DNA of 38,844 bases, from the NCBI GenBank assembly GCA_949291445.1, contig CASEVT010000094.1, forward strand, positions 1-38,844, written 5' to 3'. Position 1 is the first letter of the stretch; every line of letters starts with the position of its first letter. Made by a program: the position numbers and the translations under genes. Origin of the DNA: an uncultured bacterium. GTDB taxonomy: Bacteria > Cyanobacteriota > Vampirovibrionia > Gastranaerophilales > Gastranaerophilaceae. The notes below the pieces were generated by a model. That model searched no databases, was not told where the DNA came from, and saw only the letters and a list, made by a program, of their open reading frames with translations. Shown in pieces: positions 1 through 7,421 of this stretch.

Positions 1-167
1 CCTGTTTTTTCATCTTTCACTACCTTTACTTCACTCACTACCTCCTCTACTACCTTACCAAATTCATTTCGTGCTTCTCTTATTTCCTCCAACATCACCT
101 CCCAGTTTACTCGTAGATTGCTCGGAGCATCTTCGTATTTGACAAATTTATCTTTTTTGTTTTGCAT
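1..167 (-). CDS. Hypothetical protein, C-terminus cut by window edge
   Basis: An open frame starts at ATG 167-165 behind a perfect AAGGAGG Shine-Dalgarno and runs off the left edge after about 55 residues (start M-Q-N-K-K-D-K-F-V). The visible part is highly charged and from about residue 22 is Glu/Val/Lys-rich with a coiled-coil look. I do not recognise the family. It follows the secreted gene at 239-769 after a long hairpin and is probably part of the same phage or cargo segment. The strong ribosome site and continuous frame support a real gene; the function is unknown. Confidence 0.6.
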   Translation of the reverse strand, partial: MQNKKDKFVKYEDAPSNLRVNWEVMLEEIREARNEFGKVVEEVVSEVKVVKDEKT

Positions 168-178
168 AAAACCTCCTT

Positions 179-222
179 AAATACAAAAACAAGAACTTTT
201 TTAAGTTCTTGTTTTTGTATTT
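179..222 (-). terminator. Perfect 20-bp hairpin between the secreted gene and the partial gene
   Basis: Arms 179-198 and 203-222 are perfectly complementary around a TTTT/AAAA loop. The hairpin lies just after the stop of the 239-769 gene on the minus strand and just before the SD of the 1-167 gene. No separate U-run follows, but the distal arm is T-rich. It may be a terminator or attenuator for the secreted gene. The symmetry means it could act on either strand. Confidence 0.55.
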
Positions 223-238
223 TAATTTTCTAATTCTA

Positions 239-769
239 CTAAAATTTATAATAAGAACGCTTAATTACCAATTTCCCAGTCTTGTCATAGCCATTATCCT
301 TAATCCAATGTGAAATAAGTTCTCCGTTTAAATCATATGAAAAAAGTTCATTTTTAGATACCCATAATGCAACACTAAATAATTGCCCATTTAATTTATA
401 CACCTTACTTAAAAAAGGAAACTTTCCAGTTTCTCTTCTAACTTCTATACCCTCCAACTCCCCATTATTGCTATATATATATATATATTCCCAATTAGTA
501 TAATACCTAACCCCATATGAACCATCCGAAAAATGATTAACATACCGACCTTTTTTACTTATCTTTGGCTTATTTCCTCCTTCGCCAGGAGTAAAGCCTG
601 GGTCTTTTAAATACTTCTTGTGCGGCTCCATTGATATTTCGTATTCTATATTCCTGAACGCTTCTTCTCGAGCGCTTTCTACCGTATACTTCACTCCACC
701 TTTCAACGTCAATCCATACACGGGATTTACCATTATTAGCATTATCAGAAATATTATTACTCTTTTCAT
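239..769 (-). CDS. Secreted protein with Y-x-x-N-G-x-L (MORN-variant-like) repeats
   Basis: This 176-residue protein begins with a clear signal peptide (M-K-R, then a hydrophobic stretch to about residue 19). The C-terminal half carries short strands ending in N-G-E-L, N-G-Q-L and N-G-E-L-I-S-H-W, and ends with a T-G-K-L strand. This is the beta-hairpin pattern of MORN-variant or toxin-antitoxin-type repeats. Similar small secreted proteins are, from my recollection, common in Gastranaerophilales genomes. It lies beyond the terminator of the phage tail genes and has its own hairpin downstream, so it looks like an independently expressed cargo (moron-like) gene rather than a virion part. An SD-like GAGGA lies unusually close to the ATG. 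Its function is unknown. Confidence 0.75.
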   Translation of the reverse strand: MKRVIIFLIMLIMVNPVYGLTLKGGVKYTVESAREEAFRNIEYEISMEPHKKYLKDPGFTPGEGGNKPKISKKGRYVNHFSDGSYGVRYYTNWEYIYIYSNNGELEGIEVRRETGKFPFLSKVYKLNGQLFSVALWVSKNELFSYDLNGELISHWIKDNGYDKTGKLVIKRSYYKF

Positions 770-821
770 ATCCTCAATATACCATATCTGAGTGAATTAA
801 AACACATTCCCCCAAAAGATT

Positions 822-853
822 ACAAACAAAAAAGGCCAGAAGTATTCTGGCCT
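822..853 (-). terminator. Intrinsic terminator closing the phage head-tail operon
   Basis: A 9-bp perfect stem (833-841 with 845-853, 3-nt loop) is followed on the minus strand by a run of U (832 down to about 821, broken by G). It overlaps the stop codon of the frameshifted tail-chaperone extension, which marks that extension as the end of the transcription unit. Confidence 0.85.
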
Positions 854-1085
854 AGCTAATGTGTCCGGCTATTTGTTTAAGGCAGTTAATTGCATCATTT
901 CCCTTAAGCGGGGTAGGTTTTGCCCTAAAGAATCCATAATCACGGTATTTTAAGTAATAATAAAAGTAGTTAAAATATTTTCTTGGAGTAGAATGCCAAA
1001 ATTCATCTTCAGACCACCCTAAAAAATAGTGGGCAGTAGAAGCAATCTGAGCCCAATTAAAGAAGTCTAGGTTTTCTTCACCTTC
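852..1085 (-). CDS. -1 frameshift extension of the tail assembly chaperone (GT-type)
   Basis: In the -1 frame relative to the chaperone at 1067-1456, an open frame of 77 codons runs from the slippery site to a stop at 854-852. It contains no ATG, GTG or TTG codon, so it has no ordinary start of its own. The encoded part begins E-G-E-E-N-L-D-F-F-N-W and contains L-G-W-S-E-D-E-F-W-H-S-T-P-R-K-Y-F. That W...(E)FW..TP pattern is typical of the second tail-chaperone segment in GTA-like and siphovirus tails. I infer it is made only as a fusion with the upstream chaperone by programmed -1 frameshifting, as with lambda G/GT. It is rich in Tyr, Phe and Trp. Confidence 0.8.
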   Translation of the reverse strand, partial: EGEENLDFFNWAQIASTAHYFLGWSEDEFWHSTPRKYFNYFYYYLKYRDYGFFRAKPTPLKGNDAINCLKQIAGHIS

Positions 1086-1456
1086 TTTTTTTTTAATTGT
1101 GCTTTTTTGACATTTTCAGACTTCAAAGCAATCTCCGGCAAAAAAAGTTGGCGAAGAAAGGCAGCCTGTATTGTATATGCTCTGGAGATTAATACCCCCA
1201 TACCCGAATCTTTTATTAAATTTCTGACTTCACCAATTTCTTGGGCCGTATGATGTTTCATCAGACCTATGCAAAAAATTTCCAAAAGTTCGTTATATTT
1301 AAGATTATTTTCTTTAATAATAACATCCATAATTTTACACAAGCCCATATTCAACACAATTTCGATTTGCGCATAAGCCTTATTATCATATTCAAGTTTG
1401 TATTTTTTTTCGCCGATAGAAATCTCTACCGGTGCATTAAAAACATCTTCAAGCAT
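1067..1456 (-). CDS. Phage tail assembly chaperone
   Basis: This 129-residue protein starts M-L-E-D-V-F with the beta-strand pattern V-E-I-S-I-G-E-K-K-Y-K-L-E-Y, then becomes helical and ends in a Lys-rich tail. ATG 1456 is chosen because it has a GGAGGA Shine-Dalgarno at the right distance; the longer open frame up to 1561 overlaps the preceding gene and lacks one. Length, fold pattern and position match the first tail assembly chaperone (GTA TAC-1 / gpG-like), which binds the tape measure protein during tail assembly. The Lys codons near the end contain the slippery heptamer that gives the longer GT product. The tape measure gene expected next is not in the window. Confidence 0.75.
   Translation of the reverse strand: MLEDVFNAPVEISIGEKKYKLEYDNKAYAQIEIVLNMGLCKIMDVIIKENNLKYNELLEIFCIGLMKHHTAQEIGEVRNLIKDSGMGVLISRAYTIQAAFLRQLFLPEIALKSENVKKAQLKKKKVKKT
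1085..1091 (-). promoter_or_regulatory. Programmed -1 ribosomal frameshift site A_AAA_AAG
   Basis: On the minus strand the in-frame codons read TTA AAA AAA AAG AAG GTG, giving the classical heptamer A_AAA_AAG at 1091-1085, one of the most efficient bacterial -1 slippery sequences. Slipping here enters the start-less open frame at 852-1085. The zero frame ends only six codons downstream (stop 1069-1067). No strong downstream stem was found by eye. Confidence 0.8.
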
Positions 1457-1478
1457 AAATCCTCCAAATAAAATTCGA

Positions 1479-2012
1479 CTAGAGTTGATTATAATCAATT
1501 TGAATTGCATTAACTTCATCAACAGTTTGAGCATCGTCAATGGCATTAAGATACTGAACATTTAGCCCGTCCTCGCCCCAGATATTTGAAGTCAAGGTTA
1601 CCAAAAGAGCCCCCAATTCAATAAGCTCCTGTTTAGTAAGTTGAACAGTAATATTATCCATTGAGTTCCACCCGATAGTGCCAATATCATCAGGCAATAA
1701 AGAAACGGCGCCCATAATATTAACCTTAGAATCAGTGTCGGAATCAAATCTGACACCTTTATACTCAACTCCGGCTCTTAGCCGTTCGTCACGTTTTTGA
1801 AAGTTCTCAAATATTTTCAAATCTTTAGCTTTTTGTAATTGCGCATTTTGGTACTCAGTTGTATCAGATATATCGGTAAAGACACCATCAACAAGAGCGT
1901 ATTTATCAGGATTTTTTTCGTATTCAAAAAAATCAACAGGAACCTCAACGGATCCTTCATATTCAAATGAAGACGCTGAAGTAATTTTTCCGTCATCAAT
2001 AGTTATATACAT
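1479..2012 (-). CDS. Phage DUF4376-type tail-associated protein
   Basis: 177 residues. The N-terminus (I-T-I-D-D-G-K-I-T) looks like the start of phage tail-fibre assembly proteins. The C-terminal half (G-V-R-F-D-S-D-T-D-S-K-V-N-I-M-G-A-V, then W-N-S-M-D-N and L-T-K-Q-E-L) matches the DUF4376 pattern often found at the end of phage tail operons. The start ATG overlaps the stop of the preceding gene as TAATG, behind an AAGGAG SD, so the two are translationally coupled. The exact role is unknown; tail or fibre assembly is inferred from position. Confidence 0.7.
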   Translation of the reverse strand: MYITIDDGKITSASSFEYEGSVEVPVDFFEYEKNPDKYALVDGVFTDISDTTEYQNAQLQKAKDLKIFENFQKRDERLRAGVEYKGVRFDSDTDSKVNIMGAVSLLPDDIGTIGWNSMDNITVQLTKQELIELGALLVTLTSNIWGEDGLNVQYLNAIDDAQTVDEVNAIQIDYNQL

Positions 2013-2536
2013 TACAATACTCCTTCAAAAGGTACAAAATAAACAGTAATACTAGAATTTGTCGGCCTATTAAACTCATCAACCTGAAGAATTGTATTTT
2101 TCTTAAGAAAGACCCAATTAGCAACACCAGCATTAGTGCTCATCTGCCAGGAATATAAAAGAGGTCGTTGAATAACTTCTGAATTTTCATCAACAATAGC
2201 AATAGAAATAGAGCTTGTAGTCCCGCGATTTGAATGCCAAAAATGAATAATACCATCTTTAGGCACAGTATACTTCATACCCTGCGATAGATTTAGCAAA
2301 GCTTTATTACTCCAGTTAGGGAGCCCATTTTCAATCAGGCTTTGAACCCCAACAGAAGTAAAATTGTCGGCATTAATATTAGCTTTATCAACCTTCAGAT
2401 CTTCAACGTCTTGAATCAACTCAATTGGCTGATTTTCATATTTTAAATGCATCAGACAATCGTTTAAAACATCCGTATCACATTTTGCAATACCGGATTC
2501 AGTAGGATTGTCAGTCCATAAATATTGATCAGTCAT
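2012..2536 (-). CDS. Putative phage tail fibre / receptor-binding protein
   Basis: About 174 residues. The start (W-T-D-N-P-T-E-S-G-I-A-K-C-D-T-D-V-L-N-D) resembles an adaptor segment of fibre-like proteins in related phages. The rest is predicted beta-rich, ending with S-I-T-V-Y-F-V-P-F. Two ATGs are adjacent; the second (2536) is preferred because GGAGG is only one base from the first. It sits directly after the tail-tip protein, where fibres are often encoded. No enzymatic motif is visible. The fibre role is inferred from position and composition. Confidence 0.55.
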   Translation of the reverse strand: MTDQYLWTDNPTESGIAKCDTDVLNDCLMHLKYENQPIELIQDVEDLKVDKANINADNFTSVGVQSLIENGLPNWSNKALLNLSQGMKYTVPKDGIIHFWHSNRGTTSSISIAIVDENSEVIQRPLLYSWQMSTNAGVANWVFLKKNTILQVDEFNRPTNSSITVYFVPFEGVL

Positions 2537-2544
2537 CATACCTC

Positions 2545-3876
2545 CTAAACTTTAATAACCAATTCATTGTACATTTGCGGAAAGCCACGGTAATTCGCTT
2601 GATTGCCAAGTTCCTTACATCTGCTCAAAGTCCGATCGCAAGAAGTTTCTTCACCGCTATACCCACATCTGCAATCTTTAAACCTTCTAACCTGACAACC
2701 CGTTCGATACTTCATAATTGGAGCCATAATTTCAAACCCGCCCAATTCAGTTTCAATATCCATAGTTGCAGTTTCATAATCAAGTTTTAAATTATTACAT
2801 CTGCCAAAATACAAAATCTGCTTCACATCAGGTACAATCTCGTGAGTATTAACATTCAAAAACACCAATGTCAAAATTGCAGGCGCATTAGTAATAACAT
2901 CACCGCGTTGTCCAATTATCCCTGATATAGAGAGAGCAACATTAGATAACTCTATATTTAACTTAGAAACACTGGAATTATCATCACGTTTAATTTCATC
3001 ATGCGACAACGGAGCCCCCAAATAAGTTTCCCCGTTATAAGTAAGCATATCAAGCGTTTCATTGTCCAGAATAAATATAGAACCGCCTTCAATGTCTATT
3101 TTCAATAATTTTCTCGGAATAATCTCATCCTTTTCAACCTCAGATAATGGGTTAGTATTAGGAAAAACCTCACGGATCCGAACAGTCATCTCTCCATAAC
3201 CGTAATCAGAAATCGAAGATTCCAAGGTATCTTCATCAAAACGGACAGTATAAGTTTTACCGTCACCGCCACGGGATTTGTCCCAAGTCCACTCAAAAGC
3301 CCTAAATCTACCTCGTTTGGCAATAAAAAACTCCTCAAGCTTTTTACGGTTGACAGCATTCTTTTTAAAAGTTAAAGTCCAAGAATGTTTAGGTTTGTCC
3401 CACCAGCTTTTGCGGTTATCCTGAGCAGTAAAAATCTTATCTATAATCGTATAAAAATCAAGACTGCAGTCGCAATCAGCTTCGTAATAAAAATCCAAAG
3501 ATCCAACTTGCGAAACCTCTCTGTCATCAATAGCATAAATACTCAACTCAGATTCAGAATATCCCATATGAGTAATATTTTGTTTAAACGAATCTGAGTC
3601 AAAAGAACAAAGATATTCTTTTCCGTCACCGCCTTTATCAACATCCCAAACAAATCGAAATTTATTTGCCTGACCCATAACTTGAATAAAGAAATCCTCA
3701 AGCTTTTTACGCCCGCTAAAATTCTTATCAAATTGCAGCGTAAAAGTTCGCTTAGGATAAGTCCAAATCGGATAACGTTGTTCATGACCTTTCATTTTTT
3801 CATTAATTTGTGTTTTAAACTCGATAGAGCTCGTATACGCAGTTTTATAAGGCACATCAAACAATGGATACTCCAT
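2545..3876 (-). CDS. Phage tail-tip protein: two DUF2460-like repeats fused to a gpL/DUF2163-like Cys-rich domain
   Basis: A 443-residue fusion. Residues about 31-117 and 155-236 are two copies of one module: each has Lys-Lys-Leu-Glu-x-Phe-Phe, then a Trp-Asp with G-G-D-G-K, then a short strand-rich end (S-E-S-E-L-S-I-Y, G-E-M-T-V-R-I). They resemble the DUF2460 family (GTA gp12). The third part, about 255-443, resembles DUF2163/BR0599 and lambda gpL and ends with C394, C402, C404, C413 and C420 plus Y-R-G-F-P. In lambda gpL such cysteines hold an Fe-S cluster. The usual GTA arrangement has these functions in separate genes. The SD is GGGAGG. It probably forms the distal tail and hub. Confidence 0.75.
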   Translation of the reverse strand: MEYPLFDVPYKTAYTSSIEFKTQINEKMKGHEQRYPIWTYPKRTFTLQFDKNFSGRKKLEDFFIQVMGQANKFRFVWDVDKGGDGKEYLCSFDSDSFKQNITHMGYSESELSIYAIDDREVSQVGSLDFYYEADCDCSLDFYTIIDKIFTAQDNRKSWWDKPKHSWTLTFKKNAVNRKKLEEFFIAKRGRFRAFEWTWDKSRGGDGKTYTVRFDEDTLESSISDYGYGEMTVRIREVFPNTNPLSEVEKDEIIPRKLLKIDIEGGSIFILDNETLDMLTYNGETYLGAPLSHDEIKRDDNSSVSKLNIELSNVALSISGIIGQRGDVITNAPAILTLVFLNVNTHEIVPDVKQILYFGRCNNLKLDYETATMDIETELGGFEIMAPIMKYRTGCQVRRFKDCRCGYSGEETSCDRTLSRCKELGNQANYRGFPQMYNELVIKV

Positions 3877-3904
3877 AGTCCTCCCTTCTATCCAAGCATC
3901 TTAG

Positions 3905-3934
3905 AAAAAACCGCAGATAAAAGATTACCTGCGG
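3905..3934 (-). terminator. Intrinsic terminator after the major tail protein gene
   Basis: The minus strand reads a 10-bp stem (C-C-G-C-A-G outer part, one G-U pair) with a four-base loop over 3911-3934, followed by six U (3910-3905). It separates the tail-tube gene from the tail-tip gene and probably lowers transcription of the tip genes relative to the abundant tube protein. Confidence 0.8.
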
Positions 3935-3962
3935 ATTAACTAACAATTGCCAACATAAAAAC

Positions 3963-4559
3963 TTAAGCAGCGTTATCAACAGTAGCACTCAAAGGTGTAG
4001 CCTTTGAGTGAAGTTCAATATCTAACAATTTTGTTTGTTTAGTTTGACCTTCCCCAAATTCATGTTCTGTATAAACGCCTCTTCCGTCAAAAGTAAAGGT
4101 TGCAAAATCATTTTGTGTACCATTAATAGGAATGGCAGTTGCTTTAGCTTTATATATGCAAAAATGCACATCCCCCCCTTCGTTATTAGTATCCAAAATT
4201 TGTGCCTTAAGTTGAAAATAATTTGGTAAATCACCACCGCCAAAGGTAAACTTAGCAGTTTCAGTATCAGCTTCACCTGAAGTAGAATAAGTACCACCGG
4301 TTAGTTGAGCCAGAACTTCAAGACTTAATTTTGCATATTCCATATTAAAAGTTATAGACTTAATCTTATTTGAAACATCGAGAACCTTTTCATCACCGGT
4401 TAAACTCTTCTCCTCAATTTCATAAGTCAGAGAAATTTGTCTCACACCGGGCAAATCTATTCCGGTACCACAAGTAAATTCATCTTCAGTATCAGTTAAG
4501 ACAGGAAAAAGCTTGGCATCATCAACGCCAAATAATTTAGTAACAGTCTTAAGCGCCAT
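3963..4559 (-). CDS. Phage major tail (tube) protein
   Basis: 198 residues, beta-rich, with an AAGGAG SD. It has the tube-protein layout: an N-terminal arm (K-T-V-T-K-L-F-G-V-D-D-A-K-L), a central sheet region with long polar strands (residues about 40-150, including F-T-F-G-G-G-D-L-P-N-Y-F) and a late D-F-A-T-F-T-F-D-G-R-G-V-Y strand typical of Clostridia-type siphovirus tube proteins. It lies between the connector genes and the tail-tip gene, which is the canonical place. It should polymerise into the non-contractile tail tube. No sheath gene follows, supporting a siphovirus-type tail. Confidence 0.75.
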   Translation of the reverse strand: MALKTVTKLFGVDDAKLFPVLTDTEDEFTCGTGIDLPGVRQISLTYEIEEKSLTGDEKVLDVSNKIKSITFNMEYAKLSLEVLAQLTGGTYSTSGEADTETAKFTFGGGDLPNYFQLKAQILDTNNEGGDVHFCIYKAKATAIPINGTQNDFATFTFDGRGVYTEHEFGEGQTKQTKLLDIELHSKATPLSATVDNAA

Positions 4560-4606
4560 TTTTATCTCCTTTTCATTAAGTAATAAACAATATAGCCAAA
4601 GGCTAT

Positions 4607-4981
4607 TTAAGAATTTTCATAGATCAAAGCAATATTAAACACATAACAATGCCGTCCACTGGTATCTTTTTGCAGATAATAAGGTGTTTTAAGGGCACGT
4701 ACATGCATAATCTTGCTATTAATCGTGACAGCTTTTTGAAAGATCTCATCCGGATAAATCAACTTAAATATTTCCTCACAGACCAAGCGAGAAACATCCA
4801 GATCCAAATTTTTGACTGTTACCTGAACAGTCGAATAGCGAGCCAAATCACAGGGTTCACTGCCATTCAACCAAAGAACAACGACATTTTCACCATTAGT
4901 ACTGTCATAGTCATATTTAACAGCCGATTCATCAACGATACCGGCATCACAAATAAAAGCTTTTAAATCGTCTAATATCAC
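4607..4981 (-). CDS. Phage tail terminator / minor capsid-like protein
   Basis: 124 residues starting at GTG 4981 with an AAAGGA SD seven bases upstream. The pattern V-Q-V-T-V-K-N-L-D-L-D-V-S-R-L, followed by a helix and by a final H-C-Y-V-F-N-I-A-L-I-Y-E strand, matches small tail-completion (tail terminator) proteins. Position between stopper and tube protein supports this. The role would be capping the tail and joining it to the head. Assignment rests mainly on order, length and fold pattern. Confidence 0.6.
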   Translation of the reverse strand: MILDDLKAFICDAGIVDESAVKYDYDSTNGENVVVLWLNGSEPCDLARYSTVQVTVKNLDLDVSRLVCEEIFKLIYPDEIFQKAVTINSKIMHVRALKTPYYLQKDTSGRHCYVFNIALIYENS

Positions 4982-4999
4982 AATATAATCCTTTCAAGC

Positions 5000-5305
5000 T
5001 CACTGAAAATAGACTTCATTCAAAACGTGAATGCCATCAAAAGAAAAAGAGGGGTTAATTTTGATAACGGAAAAAACTCGCCCCCCTATCCCCAATAAAT
5101 CTCCGCATTTCATATCCGCTTCGCAGAAAATTTTTCCGGACGAAGCGAACTCTTCTCCTTGCGGACCAATAACAATAGCATCATTATATTCAATACGGCA
5201 ATCAATTTCTTTCTCATCCACAACAACAGGTTTTCCGTTAGAATCAGAACCACTGGTAGTCTTTAGCAAAGCTTTTTGAATAAACAAATCAGTAAAATAT
5301 CCCAT
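5000..5305 (-). CDS. Phage head-tail joining (stopper) protein
   Basis: 101 residues, beta-rich: K-E-I-D-C-R-I-E-Y, then G-K-I-F-C-E-A-D, then G-D-L-L-G-I-G-G-R-V-F-S-V-I-K-I. This 'damage-test' layout (a value becoming part of a residue barrel with G-D before a strand) is common to head-tail joining and stopper proteins. It lies between the gp6-type adaptor and the tail terminator. The Shine-Dalgarno is weak (AAAGG about ten bases from the ATG), suggesting coupling to the upstream gene, which ends 21 bases away. Confidence 0.6.
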   Translation of the reverse strand: MGYFTDLFIQKALLKTTSGSDSNGKPVVVDEKEIDCRIEYNDAIVIGPQGEEFASSGKIFCEADMKCGDLLGIGGRVFSVIKINPSFSFDGIHVLNEVYFQ

Positions 5306-5325
5306 CTAAATCCGGCCTTTCTTAA

Positions 5326-5763
5326 TTAACCCAAAAACTTAAATCCTTTTTTAACCCATTTATCAATGAGATAAGAAGCCTCAAGTGAAAGCAGTTCATT
5401 GGAATTAGTATTATCGCCATAAGAAATAGAACCCGAACCCAGACCAATAGACTTAATGTTATTTTGTTGATTTTTATAATGTACAGAATCACATAAAGAA
5501 ACCATGGTCAACGCCTCCTCACAAACAGCATCTTTAATATCCTGAGGCATATCAAAATTTCTGGGGAATTCCATAGGCTGAGACTCATCAAGTTTTTGAC
5601 CGATAAAATCGGCTTTGTTAATCTTCTTACTGGCAGTAATCAACAATTTTTCTTGCAGCTCGACATCCAACTCAAACCACTTATCTGAGTCAAATCTTTC
5701 TTGAAAGTAGGAATTAGCTTCATCAAGAGTAACAAAAGAATTTTTATATAACTCAATACTCAT
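5326..5763 (-). CDS. Phage head-tail connector (gp6-type adaptor)
   Basis: 145 residues, mostly helical, with an AAGGAG SD. The opening F-V-T-L-D-E-A-N-S-Y-F and the later S-K-K-I-N-K-A-D-F-I-G, with M-E-F-P-R-N and an alternating helix D-A-V-C-E-E-A-L, are typical of the connector proteins placed directly after the capsid gene. Some databases label the family 'DnaT-like ssDNA-binding', but the location in a head-tail operon argues for a head completion role, binding under the portal. Confidence 0.7.
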   Translation of the reverse strand: MSIELYKNSFVTLDEANSYFQERFDSDKWFELDVELQEKLLITASKKINKADFIGQKLDESQPMEFPRNFDMPQDIKDAVCEEALTMVSLCDSVHYKNQQNNIKSIGLGSGSISYGDNTNSNELLSLEASYLIDKWVKKGFKFLG

Positions 5764-5777
5764 AAATTCTCCTTAAT

Positions 5778-5807
5778 AAGAAAAATCGGCGGTGAAAAAC
5801 CGCCGAT
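5778..5807 (-). terminator. Intrinsic terminator after the major capsid gene
   Basis: A perfect 9-bp GC-rich stem (5785-5793 with 5799-5807, 5-nt loop) is followed on the minus strand by UUUUUCUU. It lies 29 bases after the capsid stop codon. Partial termination here would give more capsid than connector message. Confidence 0.85.
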
Positions 5808-5836
5808 AGTAATAGAAAGTTCATCAAAAACAGATA

Positions 5837-6802
5837 TTAAGCACCCAACTCATCGGCACTCGGAACAAGTACGGCAAACGGATAACGATTTGCAGACGAA
5901 CCTTTTCTGCTGACCGGATTTGCAACTTGAATACCGATACGCATAACACAACGTAAAGCGCACATATCTTGTTGAGCAAGGTTGTAAGCAATAGTACCAT
6001 CAGAATTTTGTATAATAGCCTGATCCAACAGTTTGTAAGTGATATCCTGACGAATAGAATAAACAGCCTTACTAAAGTCACCTGCAACTAAAAGAGCCTG
6101 AGAAGTATCAAAAACACCACCGATTTGATCATACAATAACGGACGTCCAACGAGACTTACCGGAACCTCAGAAGTAAGACCGGGAGTGTAAAGAAGTTGA
6201 TTATTTTTATCACGAAGATTTCTAAACTTAGCTTCCAAAGTGCTATCAGCATAGAATCCGGTAACGCGATAGCCAGCAGCCTCAACTTTTGCCATAACCC
6301 CATTTTCACCAATAATATCGCCTGCAATATCAACATCAGTACCGACTTCAACAGTATTACCTTTAGAGATAGCTTCAGTAACGATAGCATTAGGATAAGA
6401 AGCAGGTTTGTTAACCCCGAAGAATATTGCTTCATCAATAGCAAGCCCGAATGCCTCAACAATTTGAGGTTTTAACTCATCCCAAATAGGATAAGCAGCA
6501 TCATCTAAAACAGCTTCGGGAATAGGAATAATAACAGCAATTTCCTCTGCGGTAAGAGTTAATTTATCCCATTCAGCATTAGTAGTTTGCTTGGTAGCAG
6601 TATCACCGTTCAGAAAATATGCACTTGGTAATGCGGAAGCAACAGGCAAAGTTCTTTGCTTAGCACTCATATTAGGTAATTGTTTAAAAAGTTGCAAAGC
6701 AGCGGAAGCACCCGGAACATTTTTAATAATTTCGGAAGAAGTCTCAACAGGAATCATAACTTCCACATTGCTACGAGTAATCATTTTAGCATCAGTTGTC
6801 AT
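5837..6802 (-). CDS. Phage major capsid protein (HK97 fold)
   Basis: 321 residues. The sequence has the familiar HK97-type layout: an N-terminal arm with I-T-R-S-N-V-E-V-M-I-P and V-E-T-S-S-E-I-I, then M-S-A-K-Q-R-T-L-P-V, then A-E-E-I-A-V-I-I-P-I-P-E-A-V-L-D-D, then a spine-like helix (W-D-E-L-K-P-Q-I-V-E-A-F) and F-F-G-V-N-K-P. I recognise this set from siphovirus capsids of Clostridia-type phages. There is no N-terminal delta-like domain and no prohead protease gene in the module; a separate scaffold gene precedes it. A terminator follows directly. It forms the icosahedral shell. Confidence 0.9.
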   Translation of the reverse strand: MTTDAKMITRSNVEVMIPVETSSEIIKNVPGASAALQLFKQLPNMSAKQRTLPVASALPSAYFLNGDTATKQTTNAEWDKLTLTAEEIAVIIPIPEAVLDDAAYPIWDELKPQIVEAFGLAIDEAIFFGVNKPASYPNAIVTEAISKGNTVEVGTDVDIAGDIIGENGVMAKVEAAGYRVTGFYADSTLEAKFRNLRDKNNQLLYTPGLTSEVPVSLVGRPLLYDQIGGVFDTSQALLVAGDFSKAVYSIRQDITYKLLDQAIIQNSDGTIAYNLAQQDMCALRCVMRIGIQVANPVSRKGSSANRYPFAVLVPSADELGA

Positions 6803-6833
6803 TTTATTTTCCTTTCTGTATTAAATAAACCGA

Positions 6834-7382
6834 TTATCTGCCCAACGCCGAGCGAATTATTTTGTCAATTTTTTGAGACGAAGTCAGATTAAGATTTTTG
6901 GACGGTTTAAACATACCGCCAATATTTTGTTTTTTGGATGAAAAGAGAAAAGGATTTTCTTTTTTGTAATCAGTAATGAAAGAATCGACATCCTCACAAT
7001 CAGAAGGAATATCTTTCACAACGAGTTCACTTTTAATACATCCGGCCTTATCCAGTTTTCTGATAAGAGTCAACGAGTTATGAGACGCTTTCAAAGCGTT
7101 CAATTCATTTTGAATCTCATCGGCCTTAGCTTGAATTTGGAGTCTAATAGCGGACTCTTCTCTTGAAGAAGTACGATAACGAGCGGCTTCTTTGCGCAAT
7201 CTTTCAATTTCTTTTTTCATCGATTTAGAAGAAGAAGCTCTAATAAGCAAGTCCATTTTTTGACTTGCAGAGAGTTCTTCTTTTTCGTTCAGATTGTTGT
7301 TTGCACCCGGCAAACTTTGAGTATCATCGTCCATATTAGGCGAATTCAGCTCATCAAAATTTTTGTCCTCTGTACCTGACAT
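6834..7382 (-). CDS. Phage scaffolding protein
   Basis: 182 residues, strongly charged. It starts with an acidic disordered stretch (to about residue 35) followed by a long coiled coil (about 50-105, e.g. M-K-K-E-I-E-R-L-R-K-E-A-A-R-Y-R and I-Q-A-K-A-D-E-I-Q-N-E-L). The C-terminus is basic (S-Q-K-I-D-K-I-I-R-S-A-L-G-R), as expected of a scaffold tail that binds capsid. It sits directly before the capsid gene with a good AAAGGAG SD. It should template prohead assembly and then leave the shell. Confidence 0.75.
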   Translation of the reverse strand: MSGTEDKNFDELNSPNMDDDTQSLPGANNNLNEKEELSASQKMDLLIRASSSKSMKKEIERLRKEAARYRTSSREESAIRLQIQAKADEIQNELNALKASHNSLTLIRKLDKAGCIKSELVVKDIPSDCEDVDSFITDYKKENPFLFSSKKQNIGGMFKPSKNLNLTSSQKIDKIIRSALGR

Positions 7383-7421
7383 AGGAACTCCTTTCTTTTT
7401 GTGACAGTGATTTAGAAAAAG

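Noticed and set aside
1457-1561. Longer N-terminus of the tail chaperone (start at 1561)
   Set aside because: It would overlap the upstream gene by over 80 bases and lacks a Shine-Dalgarno, whereas ATG 1456 has GGAGGA.
4592-4606. Short inverted repeat after the major tail/terminator gene junction
   Set aside because: The 6-bp stem with A-rich loop has no U-run and may arise by chance in AT-rich DNA.
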